Shown piece by piece: positions 51,043 through 59,692 of a DNA stretch of 64,000 bases. Origin of the DNA: Pseudonocardia autotrophica (GTDB lineage: Bacteria > Actinomycetota > Actinomycetes > Mycobacteriales > Pseudonocardiaceae); assembly GCF_003945385.1 (NCBI RefSeq), contig NZ_AP018920.1, positions 4,340,001 through 4,404,000 of the forward strand, in the 5' to 3' direction. The translations under genes and the position numbers were made by a program. The notes under the pieces were generated by a model. It was not told the origin of the DNA. It saw only the letters and a list, made by a program, of their open reading frames with translations, and searched no databases. Numbering within the stretch: position 1 is the stretch's first letter; every line of letters starts with the position of its first letter.

Positions 51043-52108
51043 TTCCGGCAAAACCATGATCGCCCTCGAAGGCATCAGCAAGACCTACCCGAAGGCCACC
51101 GCGCCGGCCGTCCAGGAGCTCAACCTGGAGGTGCCGGAGGGCACCATCTCGATGTTCATCGGGCCGTCCGGCTGCGGCAAGACGACCACGCTCAAGATGA
51201 TGAACCGGCTGATCGAACCCAGCACCGGCCGCATCGTGCTCGACGGCGACGACGTCACGCAGGTCAACGCCGACGAGCTGCGCCGCCGGATCGGCTACGT
51301 CATCCAGCAGGTCGGACTGTTCCCGCACTTCACGATCGGCGACAACATCGCCGTCGTGCCGCGCATCCTGGGCTGGGACAAGAACCGGATCACCGCGCGG
51401 GTCGACGAGCTGCTGCACCTGGTCGGCATGGAGCCCCGCGACTACCGGGACCGCTACCCGCGCCAGCTCTCCGGCGGCCAGCAGCAGCGGGTCGGCGTGG
51501 CCCGCGGGCTCGCCGCGGACCCGTCGGTGATGCTGATGGACGAACCGTTCGGCGCCATCGACCCGATCACCCGCGAGCGCATCCAGGACGAGTTCCTGGA
51601 GCTGCAGCAGCAGATCGCCAAGACGATCTGCTTCGTGACCCACGACCTCACCGAGGCGGTCAAGCTGGGCGACCGGATCGCCGTCTTCGGGCCCGGCGGG
51701 ACGCTGCAGCAGTACGACACCCCGGACACGATCCTGACCCACCCGGCGAACGAGTTCGTCGCCGAGTTCGTCGGCTCCGGCGCCGCGGTACGGCGGCTCT
51801 CGCTGCTCGAACTGTCCCGGCTCGAGCTGCAGGCGGTCGGGCTGGACGGGGCGGCCGAGCGCAACGGCTCGCCGACCTACGAGGCGGACGCCGAGGGCCG
51901 CCCGGTCCGCTGGGCCTACCTCCCCGGCACCGCGGCGCTGCCGCAGCTGGTCACGGTCCCGCAGTCGGGCACCGTCTACGACGCCGTCGACATCATGCTC
52001 GACTCGCAGACCGAGCTGATCGGCGTCGTCGACGACCAGCAGAAGCTGCAGGGCGCGCTGTGGTGGCGCGACCTCGTCGAGGGCCTCAAGACCAAGGCGG
52101 GCGCATGA
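51035..52108 (+). CDS. opuCA: Compatible-solute ABC transporter ATP-binding protein
   Basis: 357 aa. GTG start inside the end of the permease gene, with GGGGG upstream. Walker A 'GPSGCGKTT' (43-51), 'VIQQVGLFPHFTIGDNIA', signature 'LSGGQQQRVGVARGLAADPSVMLMDEPFGAIDP' and switch 'FVTHDLTEAVKLGDRIAVF'. After residue about 240 a C-terminal extension ('LELSRLELQAVGL...QSGTVYDAVDIMLDSQTELIGVVDDQQKLQGALWWRDL') has a single CBS-like element. In OpuA tandem CBS units sense ionic strength; here only one is visible, so the sensor may work as a dimer. Confidence 0.95.
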   Translation: MSDSGKTMIALEGISKTYPKATAPAVQELNLEVPEGTISMFIGPSGCGKTTTLKMMNRLIEPSTGRIVLDGDDVTQVNADELRRRIGYVIQQVGLFPHFTIGDNIAVVPRILGWDKNRITARVDELLHLVGMEPRDYRDRYPRQLSGGQQQRVGVARGLAADPSVMLMDEPFGAIDPITRERIQDEFLELQQQIAKTICFVTHDLTEAVKLGDRIAVFGPGGTLQQYDTPDTILTHPANEFVAEFVGSGAAVRRLSLLELSRLELQAVGLDGAAERNGSPTYEADAEGRPVRWAYLPGTAALPQLVTVPQSGTVYDAVDIMLDSQTELIGVVDDQQKLQGALWWRDLVEGLKTKAGA

Positions 52109-52899
52109 GTGCCCCGGCCCCCGAGGCGGCCACCGACGCCGCCGAGGTCGAGGACGCGCCTCGCCGGGTACGGCGCCGGTTCGACCGGACCCTGATCGCC
52201 AACCCGCTCATCGCGGTGATCGGCCTGGCGGTGGTCTTCGCCTACGCGATGTCCCAGGGACTCGACGACGTCGAGCGCTCGGTGATCAACCCGCAGGCGC
52301 TCGGGACCCGGCTCTGGGAGCACCTGGTACTCACCGGGCTCTCCACCCTGGTCGTCATCATCATCGCGATCCCGGCCGGGATCGCGATCAGCCGTCCGGC
52401 CGCCCGCCGGATCCAGCGGCCGGTGCTCGCCTTCACCGGGTTCATGCAGGCACTGCCCGCATTCGGCGTGATCGTGCTGCTCGCCTTCTCACCGCTCGGT
52501 CTCGGGCTGACGACGGCGGTCGTCGCGCTCGCCCTGGCAGCGCTGCTGCCGGTGCTGACCAACACCGTCGTCGGGCTGCAGCAGGTGGACCGGGCGCTGA
52601 TCGAGGCGGCCCGCGGCATCGGGATGTCGGCCCGGCAGACCCTGTTCCGGGTCGAGCTGCCGCTGGCGACACCGGTCATGGTCGCCGGTGTCCGGGTCGC
52701 GCTGGTGCTGAACGTCGGCACCGCGGCACTGGCGACCTTCATCGGCGCGGGCGGTCTCGGTGAGCCGATCAAGGGAATGCTCGAGCTCGGCAGGCCGACC
52801 GGGACCCTGGTCGCCGCCGCCATCGTGGCCGCCCTCGCGCTGATCGTGGACTGGCTGGCAGGCCTGGCCGAGTACATGGTCGGTCGCTCCGCGGGCTGA
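52105..52899 (+). CDS. opuCD: Compatible-solute ABC transporter permease, second subunit
   Basis: 264 aa. ATG overlaps the previous stop. 'HLVLTGLSTLVVIIIAIPAGIAISRPAARRIQRPVLAFTGFMQALPAFGVIVLLAFSPLGLGLTTAVVALALAALLPVLTNTVVGLQQVDRALIEAARGIGMSARQTLFRVELPLATPVM' shows the EAA coupling loop. Five to six helices, with a charged N-terminal tail. It pairs with the first permease to form the channel. Confidence 0.93.
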   Translation: MSAPAPEAATDAAEVEDAPRRVRRRFDRTLIANPLIAVIGLAVVFAYAMSQGLDDVERSVINPQALGTRLWEHLVLTGLSTLVVIIIAIPAGIAISRPAARRIQRPVLAFTGFMQALPAFGVIVLLAFSPLGLGLTTAVVALALAALLPVLTNTVVGLQQVDRALIEAARGIGMSARQTLFRVELPLATPVMVAGVRVALVLNVGTAALATFIGAGGLGEPIKGMLELGRPTGTLVAAAIVAALALIVDWLAGLAEYMVGRSAG

Positions 52900-52979
52900 C
52901 CCGCCCCCGTACTCCCCCGACGTTCCATGACGCCGCACCGCAGGGCGTCGCACCGCACCGCCTTTTCCTGGAGGACACC

Positions 52980-53954
52980 TTGAGATTCGGACGACGTTCC
53001 CGGCGCATCGCGTGGACGGCCATCGCTGCCGTCACCGCGGTGACGCTCGCCGGCTGTGGCGGCCTCGACGCCAGCGGCCCCTCCGCCTCCGGTGGCACGC
53101 TCGCCGACGCGGGCAACCTCGAGGGCGTCGACTACATCGTCGGCGGCAAGAACTTCGACGAGCAGCTCGTGCTCTGCGAGATCACGGTGGCCGCCCTGGA
53201 GTCGGTCGGCGGCAACGTCACCCCGCGCTGCAACCTCGGTGGCACCGACGTCGCGCGGCAGGCACTGCTCGCGGGCGACATCAACATCTACTGGGACTAC
53301 ACCGGCACCGCGTGGGCGTCGTTCTTCCAGGAGACCGAGCGCATCCCGGACGACAACGAGCTCTACCGCCTCGTCGCCGAGCGCGACCTGCAGGAGAACC
53401 AGCTCGTCTGGCTCGACAAGGCCGACTTCAACAACACCTACGCCTTCGCCGTAAACGGCGACAAGGCGCGCGAGGAGAACCTCGCCACGATCACCGACAT
53501 GGCCACCTACATCCGGGAGGGCAAGCCGGGCACGGTCTGTGTCGAGACCGAGTACAACTCGCGTGACGACGGACTGCGCGGCCTGCAGGAGACCTACGAC
53601 TTCCAGGTCCCGGCGGACCGCCTGCAGGTGCTCGCCACCGGCGCGATCTACCAGGCCACCCAGAACGGCGACTGCACCTTCGGCCTGGTGTTCACCACCG
53701 ACGGCCGGATCCCCGGTCTCGGTCTGACCGTGCTGGACGACGACAAGCGCTACCACGTCACCTACAACGCGGCGCCGATCGTCCGGAACGAGACCTACAC
53801 CCAGAACGAGGCCATCCGCCAGGTCATGGCGCCGATCTCGACCGCTCTGGACTACGAGACCATGCTGCGCCTCAACGGCCAGGTCTCGTCCGAGGGGCGT
53901 GACGCCCGCGAGGTCGCACGCACCTGGTTGACCGAGGAGGGCTTCACCGGCTGA
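52980..53954 (+). CDS. opuCC: Compatible-solute substrate-binding lipoprotein, first copy
   Basis: 324 aa from TTG, with GGAGG upstream. Lipobox 'TLAGCGG' puts the lipid Cys at about 24. OpuAC-type (PF04069) domain: 'YIVGGKNFDEQLVLCEITVAALESVGGNVTPRCNLGGTDVARQALLAGDINIYWDYTGTAWASFF', 'LDKADFNNTYAFAVN', 'CVETEYNSRDDGLRGLQETYDF', 'TTDGRIPGLGLTVLDDDKRYHVTYNAAP' and 'RLNGQVSSEGRDAREVARTWLTEEGF'. The Trp/Tyr-rich positions fit an aromatic box for quaternary amines. It delivers substrate to the OpuCB/CD channel. Followed by a strong terminator. Confidence 0.93.
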   Translation: MRFGRRSRRIAWTAIAAVTAVTLAGCGGLDASGPSASGGTLADAGNLEGVDYIVGGKNFDEQLVLCEITVAALESVGGNVTPRCNLGGTDVARQALLAGDINIYWDYTGTAWASFFQETERIPDDNELYRLVAERDLQENQLVWLDKADFNNTYAFAVNGDKAREENLATITDMATYIREGKPGTVCVETEYNSRDDGLRGLQETYDFQVPADRLQVLATGAIYQATQNGDCTFGLVFTTDGRIPGLGLTVLDDDKRYHVTYNAAPIVRNETYTQNEAIRQVMAPISTALDYETMLRLNGQVSSEGRDAREVARTWLTEEGFTG

Positions 53955-53973
53955 CCGGTGTGACGTCTCCGGC

Positions 53974-54017
53974 CGCGGCCCCGTACACCCGTCCCACAGG
54001 CGGTGTGCGGGGCCGCG
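53974..54017 (+). terminator. Strong hairpin between the two binding-protein genes
   Basis: 16-nt arms (CGCGGCCCCGTACACC with GGTGTGCGGGGCCGCG; one G-T pair) and a 12-nt loop, 20 bp after the first gene. The second binding-protein gene is therefore likely transcribed from its own promoter. Confidence 0.8.
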
Positions 54018-54143
54018 TCCCGTTCGCCCGGATTGCCCGTGCGCGCCGCAGGCAACCGGCGGCACGCACGGTGTTGCACGGCGGCGCGTTCCGTGATCGG
54101 CTACCGGCAACACACCTGCGACCTGGGGCGACAGCGCGTGAGG

Positions 54144-55118
54144 ATGCATCCGGACCGAGTTCCCCGGCGGGCCGCGCTACTCGTCGCGATGCTGTCCGCC
54201 ATCGCCCTGCTGGCGAGTGGCTGTGCCGGGCTGGCCGGAAGCGGGCCGCGCGCCTCGTCGGGCTCGCTCGCCGAATCGGTGGATCTGTCCGGCCAGACCT
54301 ACGTGGTCGGCTCGAAGAACTTCGACGAGCAGATCCTGCTCTGCCAGATCTCCATCGCCGCCCTGGAGTCGGTCGGGGCGACGGTCACCGACCGCTGCAA
54401 CGTCGGCGGTTCCGACGTGACCCGCCAGGCGCTGCTCTCCGGCGACATCTCGCTGTACTGGGAGTATACGGGCACGGCGTGGGCGTCGTTCCTGCAGGAG
54501 ACCCGCAAGCTCCCCGACGACGAGGTGCTGCGCGAGCTGCGGGCCCGCGACGGCGCGGAGAACGGCGTGGTCTGGCTCGACCGGGCCGGTTTCGACAACA
54601 CCTACGCCTTCGTCGTCGAGGGGACCACGGCCACCCGGCTGGGCCTGAACACGATCAGCGACATGGCCGGCTACGTGCGCTCCGGCCAACCCGGCACCGT
54701 CTGTGTGGAGACCGAGTACCACTCCCGGGCGGACGGTCTGCGCGGCCTGCAGCAGGCCTACGACGTCGAGGTTCCCCGGGAACGGACCTCCGTCCTGGAG
54801 CAGGGGCTGATCTTCCAGTCGACCGCCGACGGGGTGTGCCTGTTCGGCGAGGTGGCCGCCACCGACGGCCGCATCCCCGGCCTCGGGCTGGCCGTCCTGG
54901 AGGACGACCGCGGCTACCACATCACCTACAGCGCGGCCCCCACCATCCGGCAGGACGCGTTCGATCGCGCCCCGCAGATCGCCGAGGCGTTCGCGCCGAT
55001 CTCAGCGGCGCTGGACCAGCGAACCGTCCAGGAGCTCAACGGCCAGGTCTCGGCCGAGGGCCGGGACGCCCGCGAGGTCGCCAGGACCTGGCTGGCCGAT
55101 CGCGGCTTCATCGGCTGA
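54144..55118 (+). CDS. Compatible-solute substrate-binding lipoprotein, second copy
   Basis: Exactly 324 aa, like the first copy, from ATG 54144 (GTG 54138 is possible). Lipobox 'LLASGCAG'. It shares the whole domain order with the upstream protein ('YVVGSKNFDEQILLCQISIAALESVGATVTDRCNVGGSDVTRQALLSGDISLYWEYTGTAWASFL' and the same end 'RDAREVARTWLADRGFIG'), with roughly 60 percent identity by eye. Tandem duplication followed by divergence; substitutions around 'LARDGAENGVVWLDRAGFDNTYAF' and 'GEVAATDGRIPGLGL' may change substrate range. Confidence 0.92.
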   Translation: MHPDRVPRRAALLVAMLSAIALLASGCAGLAGSGPRASSGSLAESVDLSGQTYVVGSKNFDEQILLCQISIAALESVGATVTDRCNVGGSDVTRQALLSGDISLYWEYTGTAWASFLQETRKLPDDEVLRELRARDGAENGVVWLDRAGFDNTYAFVVEGTTATRLGLNTISDMAGYVRSGQPGTVCVETEYHSRADGLRGLQQAYDVEVPRERTSVLEQGLIFQSTADGVCLFGEVAATDGRIPGLGLAVLEDDRGYHITYSAAPTIRQDAFDRAPQIAEAFAPISAALDQRTVQELNGQVSAEGRDAREVARTWLADRGFIG

Positions 55119-55132
55119 GGGAGGAGCCCACG

Positions 55133-56092
55133 ATGGCCCGCAGGCAGGTCGACGAGATCCGCGACGGCGTCGAGCTGACCAGCCTGGACGGTCCGGTGTT
55201 CGACGGCGCCGGCGTGACCAAGCGGGAGCTGCTCGACCATCTCGACGCGGTCGCGGACCGGCTGCTGCCCGCGCTCGCCGACCGGCCGCTGTCGGTGGTC
55301 CGGGCCCGGCCCGGCCAGCAACCCTTCATGCAGAAGAACCTCCCCCGCGGGGCGCCCGACTGGATCCCGACCATGCCGGTGTGGGCGGAGAGTTCGCAGC
55401 GCACCGTGCACTACCCGGTGTGCGCCGATCGGCGGACCCTGCTGTGGTTCGGCAACCAGCGGGCGATCGAGTTCCACCCGACCCTGCGCAGCGCCGGTGC
55501 GACCGCCGCCGACGAGCTGGTGATCGACCTCGATCCGCCGCCGGACGGTCCGTTCGCCGCGGTGGTCGCCGCCGCCCGGCTGGTCCGCCAGGCGTTGCGG
55601 GCCCTCGGGCTCGACGCCGTCGTCAAGACCAGCGGGGCGAAGGGACTGCACCTGGTCGTGCCGCTGTCGACCGCGCTCGGTGTCGACGACGCGTTCGCCG
55701 CGACCCGTGCCCTGTGTGCCCGCGCCGCGATGCTCGGGCCGGACGTCGCGACGACCGCCTTCATCCGGGACGACCGCGGCGGACGGGTGTTCCTGGACCC
55801 GACCCGGGCGGGCTGGGCGACCCTGGTCGCCGTCTACAGCCCCCGGGCGCGCCCCGGACTGCCGGTGTCGTTCCCGGTGCACTGGGACGACCTGGACGAC
55901 CTCTCCCCCGCCGGGATCACCGTGCGCACCGTGGCCGGGTTGCTCGGCGACGACGACCTGTGGCGGGCGCTGCGCCCGGCGCCGGCGCCGGCGCCCGCGA
56001 TCCTGCTCGAGGAGGGCCGCGCCATCCCGGTGCCCCGGGTGCAGGCCATGCACGAGGGCAAGCGTCGCAAGCGCGCCCGGGAACAGGGCTGA
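55133..56092 (+). CDS. LigD-type DNA polymerase/primase domain protein
   Basis: 319 aa from ATG 55133 with GGAGGAG upstream. PolDom of the archaeo-eukaryotic primase superfamily that fills gaps in non-homologous end joining. 'PLSVVRARPGQQPFMQKNLPRGAPDW', 'WFGNQRAIEFHP', 'ADELVIDLDPPPDGPFAAVV' (Asp-x-Asp metal pair), 'VVKTSGAKGLHLVVPL' and 'GGRVFLDPTRAGWATLVAVYSPRARPGLPVSFPVHWDDLDD' are the family signatures. There is no ligase or phosphoesterase domain fused to it. It shares a strand with the second binding-protein gene but has its own ribosome site. Confidence 0.93.
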   Translation: MARRQVDEIRDGVELTSLDGPVFDGAGVTKRELLDHLDAVADRLLPALADRPLSVVRARPGQQPFMQKNLPRGAPDWIPTMPVWAESSQRTVHYPVCADRRTLLWFGNQRAIEFHPTLRSAGATAADELVIDLDPPPDGPFAAVVAAARLVRQALRALGLDAVVKTSGAKGLHLVVPLSTALGVDDAFAATRALCARAAMLGPDVATTAFIRDDRGGRVFLDPTRAGWATLVAVYSPRARPGLPVSFPVHWDDLDDLSPAGITVRTVAGLLGDDDLWRALRPAPAPAPAILLEEGRAIPVPRVQAMHEGKRRKRAREQG

Positions 56093-56095
56093 TCC

Positions 56096-56293
56096 TCAGC
56101 CGTCCGGTTCGGTCGCTCGAGCCCGCCGGTAGATCCACCGGTCCGGGTCGTGGTGCGGGCCGATCAGGTCGTAGACCGCGGGCTCACCGCCGGGATCGGC
56201 CAGCTCCAGCGTCCGGGGCGGGCGACCCGAGGCCTCGGGATCGATGCGCACGAGTTCACCGGCGTGCGGGCCGTCGTCCAGGAACGCGTACAC
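56096..56293 (-). CDS. Small conserved-looking protein (65 aa)
   Basis: GTG start. 'YAFLDDGPHAGELVRIDPEASGRPPRTLELADP...VYDLIGPHHDPDRWIYRRA' has the pattern of short actinobacterial and phage proteins with a Gly-Pro-x(2)-Gly turn, a Pro-Pro-x-Thr strand and a final Trp-x-Tyr. Function unknown. It ends 3 bp from the convergent polymerase-domain gene. Confidence 0.6.
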   Translation of the reverse strand: MYAFLDDGPHAGELVRIDPEASGRPPRTLELADPGGEPAVYDLIGPHHDPDRWIYRRARATEPDG

Positions 56294-56331
56294 GGTCCGA
56301 TTCTGCCACCGAGCATGCCGCTCGGGGGTCG

Positions 56332-56982
56332 TCAGTCGGCGGAACCCGTCCGGGTCACCGTGGTGATCGTGAGGGTCGGCACGGTCGTCGAGCCGCCCAT
56401 CGTGTTGGTGTAGCTGTAGGGCTGGCCGACGACGACCTCGGCCCGGAACAGATCACCCTGGACCAGGTCCGCGACCGCCTCCCGCTCTCCGGTGAGCAAC
56501 GTGTTCGTCTGGTAGTCGTACCACCGGCCCTGCCTGGTCCCGTCGACGTTGGCGCGGAAGGTGGTCAATCCCGTGCCGGAGTCGAACTGGGTGACGTGGC
56601 CGTGCACGACGATGCTGTCGCCGAGGTGGGAGTTCGGGTCCCGGGCGATCTTCTGCCAGTCCCGGGACGAGATCTCGCGGGCCGGTGCGGGCGGCGGAGC
56701 GACGGTCGTGGTCGGTGGCGGCGGCGTCCGGGTCGTCGTCCGCACCGGAGCAGGGGTGGCCGACGACCGGGTGTCCGCCGATGCGGTGGCCGTCCCACCG
56801 CCCCCGCCGGCCGACATCACCGCGACCACCACAGTGGTGACGACGACGGCGGTGACGGCACTGCTCACCACCATCCAGTGCCACACAGGACGGTCGCGCC
56901 GCGCTCCTTCCGGCCGGTGCACCGGCGACGCATCGTGCGGAGAATTCTCGGCGCCTTCCGGCGAGGACGGGGTGGGGTTCAC
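56332..56982 (-). CDS. Membrane-anchored protein sharing a domain with the divergent neighbour
   Basis: 216 aa. One helix at about 35-58 after a Pro-rich cytosolic start, then a Thr/Pro linker (65-100) and a C-terminal domain (100-216) that begins 'ISSRDWQKIARDPNSHLGDSIVVHGHVTQFDSGTGLTTFRANVDG'. The same pattern occurs in the divergent gene ('VGIAEWNAIVREPDSHVGERLVVHGTVVRADANTGTELVLLSA'). The domain looks like an OB-type beta barrel exposed outside the cell. Function unknown. Confidence 0.78.
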   Translation of the reverse strand: MNPTPSSPEGAENSPHDASPVHRPEGARRDRPVWHWMVVSSAVTAVVVTTVVVAVMSAGGGGGTATASADTRSSATPAPVRTTTRTPPPPTTTVAPPPAPAREISSRDWQKIARDPNSHLGDSIVVHGHVTQFDSGTGLTTFRANVDGTRQGRWYDYQTNTLLTGEREAVADLVQGDLFRAEVVVGQPYSYTNTMGGSTTVPTLTITTVTRTGSAD

Positions 56983-57035
56983 GCAGGCATCTCCGGTATC
57001 GGCCCGATGTCGTTACGCCCGATCGGCGCGCCCCC

Positions 57036-57809
57036 ATGTCCGGATCGTCAGAACTGATGAGGTTCGGCCGCACGACGCAACGGCGCCGGGTGCACTTCCG
57101 TCAACAAGGCGTGCCGAGCCGTCAGAGTCCGCCGATTCCGTCGTTCCCGCCCACACGGTCCCGGTCCGGGCAGCCGGCACCGCCGCGGCGCAGGCGGAGG
57201 CTCGCGACGGCGGCCCTGGTGCTCGCCGGATCCACCGCCCTGTTCGGGCTCCTCCTGGGATTCCGCCCGTTCACGGTGTCGCTGTGGTTGATCGCGGCCG
57301 TCGTCGCCCCCGTTGCGCTGCGCCGGGCACAGTCCGGGCGGAGCGCCGGTCAGGGCACGGCCGTCATGGCGCTGGTGCTGTGCGGAGTCGCCTTCCCCGC
57401 GATGATCGTCGGCTCGTCCAGCTGGTCGGTCACCTCCGGTGGTGCCGGCGCTCTCGTCGTCGCACCGCAGCCGCCCCGGGAGGTCGGGATCGCGGAGTGG
57501 AACGCGATCGTCCGCGAGCCCGACTCGCACGTCGGCGAACGACTCGTCGTGCACGGGACCGTGGTCCGGGCCGACGCGAACACCGGCACCGAACTCGTCC
57601 TGCTCTCGGCGGGGCCGGTCCCGGCGTCGTTCGACGATCCGACCACGCTCGCGCTGCGCGGGGACATCGTCGCGCTGCGCGGGGACGTCATCGCCCTGTC
57701 CGAAGGGGACACCGTGCACGCCGAGATCGAGATCAACGGGGCACTCGCCTACGACACGATGCTCGGCGAACTCTTGACGGTCGACGCCGATCTGCTGAAA
57801 CTCCGCTGA
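57036..57809 (+). CDS. Membrane protein, paralogue of the divergent neighbour
   Basis: 257 aa from ATG 57036 (ATG 57057 also possible). A basic N-terminus is followed by two or three helices (about 60-90, 110-135) and an extracytoplasmic OB-like domain (about 150-257). Compared with the divergent protein it has more helices but the same domain with Trp, Asp-Ser-His-x-Gly and Val-Val-His-Gly at matching places. Only 53 bp separates the two start codons, so one promoter region serves both. A paired, divergently transcribed paralogue set. Confidence 0.78.
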   Translation: MSGSSELMRFGRTTQRRRVHFRQQGVPSRQSPPIPSFPPTRSRSGQPAPPRRRRRLATAALVLAGSTALFGLLLGFRPFTVSLWLIAAVVAPVALRRAQSGRSAGQGTAVMALVLCGVAFPAMIVGSSSWSVTSGGAGALVVAPQPPREVGIAEWNAIVREPDSHVGERLVVHGTVVRADANTGTELVLLSAGPVPASFDDPTTLALRGDIVALRGDVIALSEGDTVHAEIEINGALAYDTMLGELLTVDADLLKLR

Positions 57810-57858
57810 CGCCGGGCGGGCTCGGCCGGAGTGTCGGCCTGCGAGAGGTACTACGTGG

Positions 57859-59574
57859 TCAACCCCCGGTGGTCGCCGGGCGGGTGGCCGCGGCCCGGGC
57901 CCGCGCCGCGGCGACCACGAGCGCGGCGACGGCCGGGCTCACCGCCGCGACGAACGCGCTGGGCCAGGCCGAGAAGAGGTAGTTCACCGGCACCGGCCGC
58001 CCGGCCGCCAGCGAGAACAGCCCGAGCAACGCGAACGGCACGACGACCAGCAACCCGAGTCCGACGAGTGAGCCCGCCAGCCGCCACCGCGGGCCGCGGC
58101 GCCGCGCCGCGACCCAGACCGGCGCGCGGACCACGCCCCGGTCCGCGCCGACCACCGCCAGCAGCACGACCGCCAGCGGGACCAGGTCGGCCACGGTGCG
58201 CACGGTCGGGTCGTCCCCGGCGGAGATCGGGTCGTCCCCGGCGGAGATCGGGTCGGCGACGCTGCGCGGGTCCTTGCCGTGCAGGATCGCCGACACCCCG
58301 GTGGCGATCTCCCGGTAGAGCAGCGGCAGGCGGACCGGCGGGAAGGCCAGGTTGGTGTTGACCATGACGCTCACCGCCGTGCCCGTCTCCGGGGCGATGA
58401 CGATGTCGGCGTGGTAGGTCGGCAGGTCGCCGCCGCCGTAGATGCGCAGCGGGAGGTCGGCGGTGGCCGGGTAGGTCATCCAACCCATGGCGTAGTTGTT
58501 GAGCGCCGGGTCGAGTGGTTGGCGCGCCTGATCGAGCGCTCCCGGCGGCAGCACGCCCCCCGCGTCACCCCCGCGGACGACCTCCAGCCAGCGCGCCATG
58601 TCGGTGGCCGTGGACACCACGTCGCCCGCGCCGACGACGAACAGCGGGGTCTCCGGCCAGGGGAACGGCAGGCCGAGCACCTGAGCGTGCCCCGGCGCCA
58701 GCCCGGGGAGGATGGCGGGATCGAACTGCGAAGCCAGCTCGACGGTGGTCGTCCCGGTCATGCCCAGCGGTTCGAAGATCCGGGTCCGCAGGTAGTCGTG
58801 GTAGGGGGTACCGGACACCAGCTCGACGATCCGCGCCAGCAGGGTGTAGTTGAGGTTGGCGTAGTCGAAGGCCTCGCCGGGCGGGGCGAACAGCGGCAGC
58901 TCACCCAGCCCGTCCACGGCGGCGGCCAGCATCGCGTCGCCGGTGGCTGCCCGTGGCCGGGCCGGACTGTTGATCTCGGAGAGGCCGCTGGACATCCGCA
59001 GCAGCATGTCCACGGTGATGTCGTCGAACCGCGGATCGGCCGAGCGCAGGTCGGGCAGGTAGTCGCGGACCGGCCGCTGCAGGTCCACCCGGTCCTCCTG
59101 GACCAGCTGGAGTACGGCGACGGCGGTGAAGGTCTTGCTCTCCGAACCGATGACGAACTTCGTGTCGGGTGTGATCCCCGACCCGAACTCGCGCACGTGC
59201 CGACTACCGTCCTGCACCACGGACAGCGCGACACCGGGTATCCGGTTCGCCGCGGCGAACTCGGCGACGAAGCGATCGACCTCGGCCAGCCGGTCGTCCT
59301 GATGCTGGGCCGGCGCGGCCCGCGCGGAGCCGGACGGGACCGGTCCGGCCAGCACGGCCAGCACAGCCACCGTCGTCAACACCGCCACGCGGGCGCCGAA
59401 CCGGAGCCGGCCCACCGGACCGGCGACGTCCGGGGCCCGGCCGGTGTCGCTGTGCGCGCCGTCCACGGTCACCGCGTCCGCACCGCCCCCAACCACCACC
59501 TGGACAGCCTCCACCACGTCGCGCCCCGGTGGCAGCTTCGCCCACCCGCGGGCCCGCGGGTAGGTGTTGCGCAT
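57859..59574 (-). CDS. Serine hydrolase of the beta-lactamase/class C family with membrane segments
   Basis: 571 aa from ATG 59572-59574 (uncertain; the frame is open upstream). A signal or anchor helix is at about 58-85. The catalytic domain has Ser-x-x-Lys in 'VIGSESKTFTAVAVLQ', Tyr-x-Asn in 'FDYANLNYTLLARIVELVSGTPYHDYLRTRIFEPLGM', and the third motif near 'YGGGDLPTYHADIV' (His instead of the usual Lys-Thr-Gly, as in many D-aminopeptidase/esterase members). After a linker with a duplicated seven-residue unit (58208-58249 at DNA level) come three C-terminal helices (about 465-570). Likely a peptidoglycan- or ester-acting enzyme at the outer face. Substrate unknown. Confidence 0.87.
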   Translation of the reverse strand: MRNTYPRARGWAKLPPGRDVVEAVQVVVGGGADAVTVDGAHSDTGRAPDVAGPVGRLRFGARVAVLTTVAVLAVLAGPVPSGSARAAPAQHQDDRLAEVDRFVAEFAAANRIPGVALSVVQDGSRHVREFGSGITPDTKFVIGSESKTFTAVAVLQLVQEDRVDLQRPVRDYLPDLRSADPRFDDITVDMLLRMSSGLSEINSPARPRAATGDAMLAAAVDGLGELPLFAPPGEAFDYANLNYTLLARIVELVSGTPYHDYLRTRIFEPLGMTGTTTVELASQFDPAILPGLAPGHAQVLGLPFPWPETPLFVVGAGDVVSTATDMARWLEVVRGGDAGGVLPPGALDQARQPLDPALNNYAMGWMTYPATADLPLRIYGGGDLPTYHADIVIAPETGTAVSVMVNTNLAFPPVRLPLLYREIATGVSAILHGKDPRSVADPISAGDDPISAGDDPTVRTVADLVPLAVVLLAVVGADRGVVRAPVWVAARRRGPRWRLAGSLVGLGLLVVVPFALLGLFSLAAGRPVPVNYLFSAWPSAFVAAVSPAVAALVVAAARARAAATRPATTGG

Positions 59575-59692
59575 CAGCCGCACCTGCCGGCGCGGGATCT
59601 TCGCGGTGAACGTGGTCGACGCCGACCCGCTCGCGCGCTGCTCACACCGAACCGGCGCATGAGGCAGATCCGGTGGAGACCGAGCAGCCGGG

